Of a DNA stretch of 38,305 nt, positions 32,211 to 38,305 are shown piece after piece. A model generated the notes under the pieces. It made no database searches and was not told the DNA's origin. It saw nothing but the letters and a program-made list of their open reading frames with translations. Source of the DNA: Bacteroidales bacterium (GTDB lineage Bacteria; Bacteroidota; Bacteroidia; Bacteroidales; UBA932); contig JAILQG010000054.1 of NCBI GenBank assembly GCA_024699055.1, positions 1-38,305 on the forward strand. Direction: 5' to 3'. How positions within the stretch are numbered: position 1 is the first letter of the stretch; every line of letters begins with the position of its first letter. A program made the position numbers and the translations under genes.

Positions 32211-33073
32211 AAATAGTGTTCCTTTACTAGTTTTCTGACGTGCATACTGAAGAATAACTTCTCTAGGAATGTGGGCTTGACAAAGTAGGTTCGGACGATG
32301 ACGTCCAGACAGGCGAACTTGCCGGAGACTCTGTCAAACTCTGAATGGTCTTCCTTGCCGGTGTATTCTTTGGCAAAGGTGTCCCAGAAGCGGAAGAACT
32401 GGTCCTGAGTCATATGGAAGATGTCCTGCACCTGCTTCATCGGGGCATAGACTTTACAAATCTGGAACAGGTGACCGATGTCGAACATCGGGTCTCCATA
32501 CGCAAAGCGGTCCAGGTCTATCCAGTAGAAACGGTCGCCGGACTGGATGATGTTCCCCGTCTGGAAATCTCCGTGCACGCAGGTGGTTCTCTCCGGGATG
32601 GATTCTGCGAAGGCACGGATGATTCTTCTGCTTTTTTTGCTCACAAAGTCTGCATGGTCGATAGCCCAGAGTACCTGTTCCTTCCGGCTGGGAAAATTGC
32701 TGGTGTTGCAGGGCGTTGCAAAGAATTCCTTGCCTTTTTGGCACAGAAGCCGGGCCATTTCTTCCGTACGCTCCGGCTCGTCGTGGCAGATACGTGACAG
32801 GGATTTCTTGTCTTTCACAAGCTGAGAGATAGTTGCATAGGCCTCTCCTACGCGTACTATCTCATAAACTTGAGGCACTGAAAGCCCTAATGCCTCAACG
32901 GCTTTGGATACGTCGAACTCGTGCTTGACGGCATCAAATGTGCTTAAGCGGGCGTTGTTCACTTTGAGGATTTTTCCGGGTGCCGCGGGGCTCACATAAG
33001 TTCTTCCGTTGCCTCCTTCACCTACCTGCTGCCACTGCGACAGGTCTATTTGTGGATAGTTTTCGTTTATCAT
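32207..33073 (-). CDS. Aminoglycoside phosphotransferase-like kinase
   Basis: A 288-residue protein of the APH/choline-kinase fold, similar to the TIGR02172 group described as a paralogous family in Fibrobacter. It has a glycine loop, VGEGGNGRTY (17-26), a candidate ATP Lys in GKILKV, the catalytic HGDFQTGNI (His167, Asp169, Asn174) and the metal Asp in WIDLDRF (186 and 188). Nothing identifies an antibiotic substrate, so resistance should not be assumed; the target may be a small molecule or a protein. It starts nine bases after the Fic gene and overlaps the phosphatase gene. Confidence 0.82.
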   Translation of the reverse strand: MINENYPQIDLSQWQQVGEGGNGRTYVSPAAPGKILKVNNARLSTFDAVKHEFDVSKAVEALGLSVPQVYEIVRVGEAYATISQLVKDKKSLSRICHDEPERTEEMARLLCQKGKEFFATPCNTSNFPSRKEQVLWAIDHADFVSKKSRRIIRAFAESIPERTTCVHGDFQTGNIIQSGDRFYWIDLDRFAYGDPMFDIGHLFQICKVYAPMKQVQDIFHMTQDQFFRFWDTFAKEYTGKEDHSEFDRVSGKFACLDVIVRTYFVKPTFLEKLFFSMHVRKLVKEHYL

Positions 33074-33082
33074 GGGGGCTAT

Positions 33083-34117
33083 TTAAAAGTAGGTCTGAAC
33101 GGCGAAAGCAAATTGGTCGATGAATATCTTCTTGAAAGCAGAGATGTTGTTCTGCTCATAGAAGATGAGCATGGCCTTCTTATAGTCCACGGAATCCACT
33201 GTACGGAAGGAGATGGGGCAATACTTGTTGGCGATGAGGATGGCATTGCTGGTGATGCGGGCTGTCCGTTTATTGCCGTCGGAGAATGCTTGGATATAAG
33301 ACAGCAGCACCAGAGCCAGTAAGGCTTTCTCAAAGACGTTCTCTTTTCCATTGATAAGGCGGCAGCTGTCTTCGAGGGCTTCGCGAATCTGGTATTCGTT
33401 GTCCAGGGGGTAGTAGTTGGTGCCGGTAATACCGACGCGGCGCTTGCGTATACCTTTATCCACATCTAATTCCTTGGTGAGGAAGGAATGGAGTTCTTCT
33501 ATACGCCAGAGGGAGATTTCCTTGAGGTACTCCGGATCGGCCAGGACAAAGTCTAGGGCATCTTTGTGATTGAGGAGCATTACGGCTTCTTCCTTCGTCT
33601 TGCCGGAGGCGGTCTGCTTCTCTTTCAGGAGTTTTTCGGTCTCCAGAAGGGAGTAGGTGTTCCCTTCGATCTGGGATGACTTCCAGCTGAGGTCGATGCC
33701 CAGACGCTCCATCTCTTTGCGGTACTCATTAGGAGTAATACCTTCCAGGTTTCGGGTAAACTGGGCCTGCAGGGCATCAAGACGATCTTTCTCCTCAGCC
33801 GAGAAAAGATTTACTTTGGGGAGGATGTTGTTGATCAGGTCGAAGTTGAAGCTGGTTTGAACTGTGCGTTCATCCGTTTCCTTCTGGAAATATGAATCAA
33901 TGTCCAGAGGCATTGTTACATGAGCCTGCGGGGACACGCTGTATCGCGTGGCGCGACCCTGGCCGGAGACAATGGCGGAGCCTGCCTCCACCAGCGAGGC
34001 AAGGATGCGCTTGACCGTGGCGGGGCTTTCCGTAAGGTTCATTCCGGTCTCAATCTCGCTTCTGGAGGAGGCAGGATGATAGTGCAGGAACTGGAGTATT
34101 TCGTTTTCTCTGGTCAT
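33083..34117 (-). CDS. Winged-helix Fic-family protein with Gln for the catalytic His
   Basis: The 344 residues run: an N-terminal winged helix (ENEILQFLHYHPASSRSEIE and LASLVEAGSAIVSGQGRATRY, about 4-60), an inhibitory-helix motif SSQIEG (147-152) of the S/TxxxE(G/N) type, a flap strand RRVGITGTNYYP, and a Fic core. The core reads IQAFSDGNKRTAR (275-287) where the AMP-transferase motif is HPFxxGN(G/K)RxxR: Gln276 takes the place of the catalytic His, while Asp-Gly-Asn-Lys-Arg is kept. Nucleotide binding may persist without usual AMPylation. The N-terminal domain probably binds the repeat array at 34133-34212. It is the first gene of a four-gene operon. Confidence 0.88.
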   Translation of the reverse strand: MTRENEILQFLHYHPASSRSEIETGMNLTESPATVKRILASLVEAGSAIVSGQGRATRYSVSPQAHVTMPLDIDSYFQKETDERTVQTSFNFDLINNILPKVNLFSAEEKDRLDALQAQFTRNLEGITPNEYRKEMERLGIDLSWKSSQIEGNTYSLLETEKLLKEKQTASGKTKEEAVMLLNHKDALDFVLADPEYLKEISLWRIEELHSFLTKELDVDKGIRKRRVGITGTNYYPLDNEYQIREALEDSCRLINGKENVFEKALLALVLLSYIQAFSDGNKRTARITSNAILIANKYCPISFRTVDSVDYKKAMLIFYEQNNISAFKKIFIDQFAFAVQTYF

Positions 34118-34132
34118 GGTTCTTTCGATTTA

Positions 34133-34212
34133 CGGCTCAAATATAAAAAAATACGGCTCTTTTTCTAAATATTTGAGCCGAAAAAATGCAATACTGGCGA
34201 AGTATTGAGCCG
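34133..34212. promoter_or_regulatory. Operator array of four CGGCTCAA elements in the Fic promoter
   Basis: CGGCTCAA (34133-34140) and CGGCTC (34154-34159) face one way; TTGAGCCG (34173-34180 and 34205-34212) face the other. The innermost element overlaps the minus-strand -7 element TATATTTG (34145-34138) of the Fic operon. The arrangement fits a repressor that binds as dimers or loops DNA. The Fic protein's own winged helix is the obvious candidate. Confidence 0.75.
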
Positions 34213-34285
34213 AAAACGGTATAATAATGCGCTTCTATGCAATTAGATGCAATGTGCTAAATGGCTATTATGCATCTATTTGCAA

Positions 34286-34307
34286 GGTGGCTTGCTGTAG
34301 GAGTCAC
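34286..34307. repeat. Partial copy of the tRNA-Arg 3' end
   Basis: CTGTAGGAGTCAC at 34295-34307 matches CTGCAGGAGTCAC at the 3' end of tRNA-Arg (29646-29658) in 12 of 13 bases, and weaker similarity extends left (20 of 32 bases overall). No 5' half of a tRNA is present and the T loop is wrong, so it is not a tRNA gene. It may mark the far end of an element inserted at tRNA-Arg. Confidence 0.55.
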
Positions 34308-34308
34308 G

Positions 34309-34342
34309 AAAAACCCCGCCAGACTATTCTAGCGGGGTTTTT
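34309..34342 (-). terminator. Intrinsic terminator of the winged-helix/membrane operon
   Basis: AAAAACCCCGC pairs with GCGGGGTTTTT across a loop of about 12 bases. It begins directly after the stop codon at 34346 and has T tracts on both strands, so it can end the minus-strand operon. The left part resembles the tRNA-Arg terminator, which weakly supports a duplicated segment. Confidence 0.8.
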
Positions 34343-34345
34343 CGA

Positions 34346-34636
34346 TTATTTACTTGCCGAAAGGTATTCTTTCAGCGCTTCCACATATTGGTTGAATGCC
34401 TCCTGGCCTGCCTGTGTCATCTTGCAGGTGGTGCGGGGCATCTTACCCTTGAACCCTTTTTCCACAGTGATGTAGCCTGCGGCGGTGAGTTTGTCTATCT
34501 GCACGCTGAGGTTCCCTGACGTGGCCCCTGTCTGCTTCTTGAGGAAGGTGAAGTCGGCTTCATCTACCCCTGCCAGGATGGACATCACGGCCAGCCGGAG
34601 CTCCGAGTGCAGCAGCGGATCTAACTTGGGAAACAT
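34346..34636 (-). CDS. Winged-helix transcriptional regulator (HTH_34 type)
   Basis: A 96-residue single-domain MarR/ArsR-like regulator: LHSELRLAVMSILAGVDEADFTFLKKQTGATSGNLSVQIDKLTAAGYITVEKGFKGKMPRT. The middle part is the recognition helix and the GK-rich segment the wing. Small proteins of this kind usually repress their own operon together with a membrane or transporter gene. It begins three bases after the membrane protein gene and is followed by a terminator. The ligand is unknown. Confidence 0.85.
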   Translation of the reverse strand: MFPKLDPLLHSELRLAVMSILAGVDEADFTFLKKQTGATSGNLSVQIDKLTAAGYITVEKGFKGKMPRTTCKMTQAGQEAFNQYVEALKEYLSASK

Positions 34637-34639
34637 AGG

Positions 34640-35215
34640 CTACTTGTACTGAAGTTTCATGATGAAGCCGGTCACGAGCAGCAGGACGCCGCCGAGGGTG
34701 AAGATGAGCAGCTGCGCATCGCCCTTAACAAGCATGGCGAAAACGGCACCGCCGACTCCGAGGAGAAAACCGCCGATAATGATGGGCCAGTTTTTCAGGA
34801 GGACGCCGGACATGCATTCGGCCAGGCCCAGGATGATGACGATGATGAGCGTCACATGCATGGGGACCAGGAAAACCGCGATGGCGCTGAGCGTAACGGC
34901 AAATGCGCCGAAAACGCGCCACACACCGCTTAGCATCTTGCTTACCTCGTTCTGGGGGATGGCCTTATTATATTTCCCCATCAGTGCGGCAAGGGGGTAG
35001 CCGATAACCGGCATGGCGAACCACAGGAAGTTCCACTGGGGTTTGCCGGTGAAGTGCCATGACAGATAGATGGCAAGGGAGATGACGGTGAGCAATGCTC
35101 CCCAAAGCATGAAGTACTTTGCGCTGTTCCGCACGATGTCCTTCCGGCTTTTGTTAAAGGTTTCGCTGATGAGCTGAAGGCTCTGCTGAGCGTTCATTTC
35201 TTTGTTCTGTTCCAT
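34640..35215 (-). CDS. Integral membrane protein, function unknown
   Basis: A 191-residue protein with a hydrophilic N-terminus (about 33 residues) and six predicted membrane helices ending close to the C-terminus (MKLQYK). No catalytic motif is visible. It is first in an operon with the winged-helix regulator, so it is probably the regulated partner. A promoter with a good consensus lies at 35283-35314. Confidence 0.7.
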   Translation of the reverse strand: MEQNKEMNAQQSLQLISETFNKSRKDIVRNSAKYFMLWGALLTVISLAIYLSWHFTGKPQWNFLWFAMPVIGYPLAALMGKYNKAIPQNEVSKMLSGVWRVFGAFAVTLSAIAVFLVPMHVTLIIVIILGLAECMSGVLLKNWPIIIGGFLLGVGGAVFAMLVKGDAQLLIFTLGGVLLLVTGFIMKLQYK

Positions 35216-35282
35216 TGTGTATCAAATGTTTAGCTTGTATTTGCGCTTAAGTGCAGCTGCGCAGTCTGCCTTAACCACAGTG

Positions 35283-35314
35283 CAAATATAAACAAGTTTA
35301 CAATATAAACCAAA
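35283..35314 (-). promoter_or_regulatory. Promoter of the membrane protein/winged-helix operon
   Basis: On the minus strand, TTTG at 35314-35311 and TATATTTG at 35290-35283 are spaced by 20 bases, a good match to the Bacteroidetes consensus. The leader is about 60 bases and runs from near 35276 to the ATG at 35215. A run of nine G lies at 35336-35344, upstream of the promoter. Confidence 0.75.
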
Positions 35315-35335
35315 TTTTCTTTGATTTTTTTTGTA

Positions 35336-35344
35336 GGGGGGGGG
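35336..35344. repeat. Run of nine G
   Basis: A G9 homopolymer between two minus-strand genes, 22 bases upstream of the -33 element of the membrane protein operon and 26 bases past the stop of the CarboxypepD_reg gene. It is a possible slippage site, though it is not inside a gene. Confidence 0.6.
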
Positions 35345-35370
35345 AGACTTCAAAACCAGAGACAAGGTTT

Positions 35371-36237
35371 CTACTGAAACTCCAATCCCTTGACGGCGAC
35401 ACCGATGTTGACCGGGACAGATTCCATTTCACCCAGGGCGACTTCCCGGATGAAACTGCTCTTCAGGTAGATATTGAAGTCCATGCTCATTTCCCAAAAC
35501 TTCCGTTCCTCCTCAGGCTTGGCCAGGAAGGCCTGAAGGGCCGGCTCGTCATACCCCACAATCTGGAAGGCTATGAAGTATCGCCCGGGTTCCAGCAGGA
35601 TTGTCTCTTCCGGCTGGATATCGAAATCCTGAGGCTTGTCCGAAACGGCAACATCGAAGTAGATGGGCTTATGGAGCATATTTACAAACGATTCTTTCTT
35701 CCCCTCAATACGATAGATATTGATGGACGCGACACATCCTGGAATATGGTTGCTGTGAACCGTAAGCAGGATGTCTTTCACCAGGAAGGGCTTTTTGGCC
35801 TTGGCGACGGATCCGATTTCCCGTCCTGAAGGATGCTCGCTCCGCAGGGCGGTAGTGATGATGCCCATATTCTTCAGGATATTGGCTCCGGGCCGGAGGA
35901 GATACTTCTCCTTTGTATCTCCGCCGATGAAAACGGCGGGAGGCAGTTCCTGCTCCTGCAGGACTATGACCACATCGTCATCTGCTCCGGTAACGGGATA
36001 GGATGCAGCCTGATAGGAGACGTGGAAGAATTCAAGCGTGTCACAAGGAACATTTATCTCAAAACGGCCATCGACCGTAGAGATGGTTCCTATCTGGAGT
36101 TTGGGTATGCCTACCTGGACGTATTCGACTGCTTCACCCTGTCCGTTGATGATACGTCCCTTGACAGTCACGCGCTCCTGTGCTGACAGCAGGGCCGGGA
36201 GCAATGCGAAGAATAATGCAAATTTTACGAATTTCAT
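35371..36237 (-). CDS. Exported CarboxypepD_reg-like domain protein
   Basis: A 288-residue secreted protein. A signal peptide (MKFVKFALFFALLPALLSAQ) is followed by a CarboxypepD_reg-like domain: RVTVKGRIINGQGEAVEYVQVGIP, TISTVDGRFEINVP, FFHVSYQ. This beta-sandwich domain is common at the N-terminus of TonB-dependent receptors, but this protein ends without a barrel. The remaining 180 residues contain no known motif; they hold beta-like stretches such as IYRIEGKKES and PGRYFIAFQIVGYDEP. It overlaps the LysR gene stop by four bases, so the two are probably co-transcribed. Confidence 0.8.
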   Translation of the reverse strand: MKFVKFALFFALLPALLSAQERVTVKGRIINGQGEAVEYVQVGIPKLQIGTISTVDGRFEINVPCDTLEFFHVSYQAASYPVTGADDDVVIVLQEQELPPAVFIGGDTKEKYLLRPGANILKNMGIITTALRSEHPSGREIGSVAKAKKPFLVKDILLTVHSNHIPGCVASINIYRIEGKKESFVNMLHKPIYFDVAVSDKPQDFDIQPEETILLEPGRYFIAFQIVGYDEPALQAFLAKPEEERKFWEMSMDFNIYLKSSFIREVALGEMESVPVNIGVAVKGLEFQ

Positions 36238-37157
36238 AAAGACAGTGCGTTTTTTCTTAGTAAACTCTCCAGCATATTTCCCGGGATGATGCGTTTTACG
36301 GCTTCTGCCACGGCATTCAGTTTAGCCTCGTGAATGTAATCGGCCCGGATAACCAGGGATATGGTCCGGCCCGGCACCGGATCCACGATGGGACGAAGGC
36401 AGTTCTGTTGGCTGTACAGGACTAAGCCGGAATGCGTCTCGGGGATAATGGTAATGCCTCCGTTGTCATTGACCACTTGAATCAGGATGCCGACGCGGCC
36501 GCCCTCAAAGAAGCGGTCGTAAGAGATTTCACCCGGTTTCAACTCCGATGGATCCAGTTGACGAAGACCGTCACGGATAATCCATACCGGATGCTCCAGA
36601 ATGGTTTCCATACGGATGTTTTCCTGCGCGAATGCGGGATTGGTTGGTGAAACATAGGCCAAAAACCGTTCGTGATAAAGGGGGATCTCCAGCAGGTCGG
36701 TATCCCTCACAGGTCCCGACATGATTCCCATATCCACCTCGGCTTTCCTGAGCTTGTTCTTGATGGTATCTGAGAGCATCTCTTCCGTCTGAAGGGAGAT
36801 GGAAGGATAATTCTCGCCGATATACTTGAAAAGACCCGGGACCAGCACCGGCGCTACCGTCGAAATCAAGGCGATTTTCAGAGGTCCGGTGAGAATCTCC
36901 TTTTCCGAACGGGTCATTTCGGCTATCTGCTCCACATTATAAAGAGCAACTTTGGCCTGGTCGATGACTTTCCTGCCGATTGCAGTGGGAGCAACGGGAT
37001 GCGCATCCCTGTCAAAGAGCCGTACATCCAGTTCTTCTTCCAGTTTCTTGACCATCAGGCTCAAGGTGGACTGTGTCAGACCGCAGGCCTCGGCAGCTTT
37101 TCCGAAGTGCCGATAATCGTCAATGGCAACGATATAGCGAAGTTGCTGAAGAGTCAT
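36234..37157 (-). CDS. LysR-family regulator, OxyR-like but without the redox Cys pair
   Basis: A 307-residue LysR-type regulator: N-terminal HTH (MTLQQLRYIVAIDDYRHFGKAAEACGLTQSTLSLMVKKLEEELDVRLFDR) and a periplasmic-binding-protein-like effector domain from about residue 90. The N-terminus resembles OxyR of Bacteroidota. In the region where OxyR has its peroxide-sensing Cys (GHCLRD in E. coli) this protein reads RDGLRQLD, so it is unlikely to sense peroxide by that disulfide. The start at MTLQQLR is chosen because 22 codons upstream are poorly conserved. A perfect palindrome lies in its promoter region, and trkH is divergent. Confidence 0.85.
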   Translation of the reverse strand: MTLQQLRYIVAIDDYRHFGKAAEACGLTQSTLSLMVKKLEEELDVRLFDRDAHPVAPTAIGRKVIDQAKVALYNVEQIAEMTRSEKEILTGPLKIALISTVAPVLVPGLFKYIGENYPSISLQTEEMLSDTIKNKLRKAEVDMGIMSGPVRDTDLLEIPLYHERFLAYVSPTNPAFAQENIRMETILEHPVWIIRDGLRQLDPSELKPGEISYDRFFEGGRVGILIQVVNDNGGITIIPETHSGLVLYSQQNCLRPIVDPVPGRTISLVIRADYIHEAKLNAVAEAVKRIIPGNMLESLLRKNALSL

Positions 37158-37166
37158 AGTTTTTCG

Positions 37167-37233
37167 ATTGATATTATCAATGCAAAGATATACTTTTTTG
37201 TATTGATAAATGGATTTTAGCAAAATAACTTTG
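37167..37233. promoter_or_regulatory. Divergent LysR/trkH control region with ATTGATA repeats
   Basis: ATTGATA-T-TATCAAT (37167-37181) is a perfect inverted repeat, and a third ATTGATA occurs at 37202-37208. The 15-base palindrome fits the T-N11-A form of LysR sites. The minus-strand -7 element TATCTTTG (37190-37183) serves the LysR gene. On the plus strand ATTG (37202-37205) with TAACTTTG (37226-37233), 20 bases apart, suits trkH. Autoregulation and control of trkH by this LysR protein are inferred. Confidence 0.65.
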
Positions 37234-37251
37234 CCCCGTCAAAGCATTTTT

Positions 37252-38305
37252 ATGAACTGGAGGGTCATCACCTGGTATATCGGCATATCGTTACTCCTGG
37301 TAGCAACGCTGATGACCGTGTCCGGAATCGTGGCCTGCTGCACGACCGGCGATGAGAGCCGCACTCCACTTCTTTTCTCGGCTTTCCTCACCGCCGCGGT
37401 CGGTTCCTTCCCGCTGATCTTTGTCCGCAAAGGGCATCACAGGCTCAGTTTCAAGGAGGGGAACAGTATAGTCGTGGGGGCCTGGTTGCTCTCTTGTCTT
37501 TTCGGGATGTTTCCGTTCCTCTTCTACGGAGGGGAGTTCACTCCGATCAATGCCATATTCGAAAGCGTATCCGGTTTCACTACTACCGGAGCTTCCATCC
37601 TGAATGACATTGAGTCGTTGCCAAGAGGACTGCAACTGTGGCGCATTTCCACGGCCTGGGTGGGAGGCATCGGCATCGTCACCCTATTCTCCATGCTCAC
37701 CGGAAGGTCCGATAAGACCGCTTTGTCCGGGGCCGAGATTTCCAATGTCGCCCGTGAATCAATGGCCGGGGAGAATAATACAAACTTCGCCAACCGGATG
37801 CTCATCACCTATATCGCCCTGACACTTGTTACCTTCCTTTCACTTAAACTCACCGGAATGGGATGGTTCGATGCCGTCACCAACGCCATGTCCGCCTGCA
37901 GCACCTGCGGATTCTGCAACCGGAACACCAGCATCGCCTTCTATGCCAATCCGGCCGCGGAAGTGGTCCTGACCTTCGCCATGCTCGCCGCCGGCATCCA
38001 TTTCGGCATCCTGTTCCTGGCGTTCCTCAAAGGCCGCCCGAGATTCATCTGGAAATCCGAGACGATCAAGGTGTTCCTCTCGCTGGTCGTGCTGGCCATC
38101 GCCGTCGTTACGACCGACCTGATGATCAACGCACACTATGCCTCTTTCGGAACCGCGCTCCGGGACGCGGCTTTCCAGGTGGCATCCATCTCCACGACCA
38201 CGGGGTTTGCCACGCAGGACACGACGCTGTGGCCTCCGGTGAGCATGGTGGTGCTCATCATCTGCTCGCTCATCTGCGGCTGCTCCGGATCCACGTCCGG
38301 CGGCA
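37252..38305 (+). CDS. trkH: TrkH-family potassium uptake protein, 3'-truncated by the window edge
   Basis: Membrane subunit of a K+ transporter of the TrkH/KtrB superfamily. The frame runs from ATG at 37252 to the end of the window without a stop, giving 351 of probably about 480 residues. Selectivity-filter segments are visible: SGFTTTGAS (108-116), SACSTCGFCNRN (214-225) and ASISTTTGFATQ (311-322), all between hydrophobic helices. The second filter has two Cys. No trkA gene is in view, but the regulatory partner often lies next to trkH. Confidence 0.9.
   Translation, partial: MNWRVITWYIGISLLLVATLMTVSGIVACCTTGDESRTPLLFSAFLTAAVGSFPLIFVRKGHHRLSFKEGNSIVVGAWLLSCLFGMFPFLFYGGEFTPINAIFESVSGFTTTGASILNDIESLPRGLQLWRISTAWVGGIGIVTLFSMLTGRSDKTALSGAEISNVARESMAGENNTNFANRMLITYIALTLVTFLSLKLTGMGWFDAVTNAMSACSTCGFCNRNTSIAFYANPAAEVVLTFAMLAAGIHFGILFLAFLKGRPRFIWKSETIKVFLSLVVLAIAVVTTDLMINAHYASFGTALRDAAFQVASISTTTGFATQDTTLWPPVSMVVLIICSLICGCSGSTSGG

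Noticed and set aside
32207..33073. Aminoglycoside resistance gene
   Set aside because: The APH fold is present but sequence and context give no sign of an antibiotic substrate; named only as a kinase-like protein.
34226..34307. A second tRNA gene before 34307
   Set aside because: Only the acceptor 3' strand and discriminator are preserved; there is no matching 5' acceptor and the T loop is not canonical.

Overview
The window is a 38.3 kb piece of a Bacteroidota (most likely Bacteroidales) chromosome. The genes point this way: a Bacteroidetes-type RNA polymerase omega subunit, a dcw cluster without murF or ddl, SPOR and CarboxypepD_reg-like envelope proteins, and a BamD-like lipoprotein. So do the promoters: many genes and both divergent tRNA-side intervals carry TAnnTTTG, the -7 element of the Bacteroidetes primary sigma factor, often with TTTG or TTG 19-21 bases upstream. 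Several starts have no clear Shine-Dalgarno sequence. No CRISPR array, transposase or integrase gene was seen.

Layout. (1) 1-1447, plus strand: the 3' part of gltX and rpiB. (2) 1456-16520, minus strand: a complete, tightly overlapped division and cell-wall cluster in the order mraZ, rsmH, ftsL-like, ftsI, murE, mraY, murD, ftsW, murG, murC, ftsQ, ftsA, ftsZ. Most junctions are 1-11 base overlaps, so it is probably one transcript read from in front of mraZ. It covers lipid I and II synthesis, the septal synthase pair FtsW/FtsI and the FtsA/FtsZ ring. (3) 16699-29657: housekeeping genes on both strands, namely radC, an OadA/PycB-like carboxyltransferase, tRNA-His, miaB, two small envelope genes with rpoN, upp, a Fur-family regulator, a bamD-like gene with rpoZ and recN, grpE-dnaJ, rplS and tRNA-Arg. 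(4) 29658-34307: an accessory block bounded by tRNA-Arg and a partial copy of that tRNA's 3' end. It holds a membrane protein/XRE pair, small coding remnants, and a four-gene operon encoding a winged-helix Fic protein, an aminoglycoside-phosphotransferase-like kinase, a tyrosine-phosphatase-like protein and a YdeI/OmdA-like protein. (5) 34309-38305: a winged-helix regulator with a membrane protein, a CarboxypepD_reg secreted protein with a LysR regulator, and a divergent, truncated trkH.

The most promising candidate for an undescribed system is the accessory Fic/kinase/phosphatase/YdeI operon. Its promoter region carries four copies of a CGGCTCAA element in two orientations, its genes overlap or nearly touch, and its Fic protein has Gln where the catalytic His should be. 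Other unusual points are a roughly 70-base inverted repeat that includes the 3' end of tRNA-His and its terminator, a carboxyltransferase whose biotinyl domain lacks the biotin lysine, a Fur protein without the usual Cys pair, and an rplS leader with two mutually exclusive pairings. All functional statements rest on reading motifs by eye; no database search was run.
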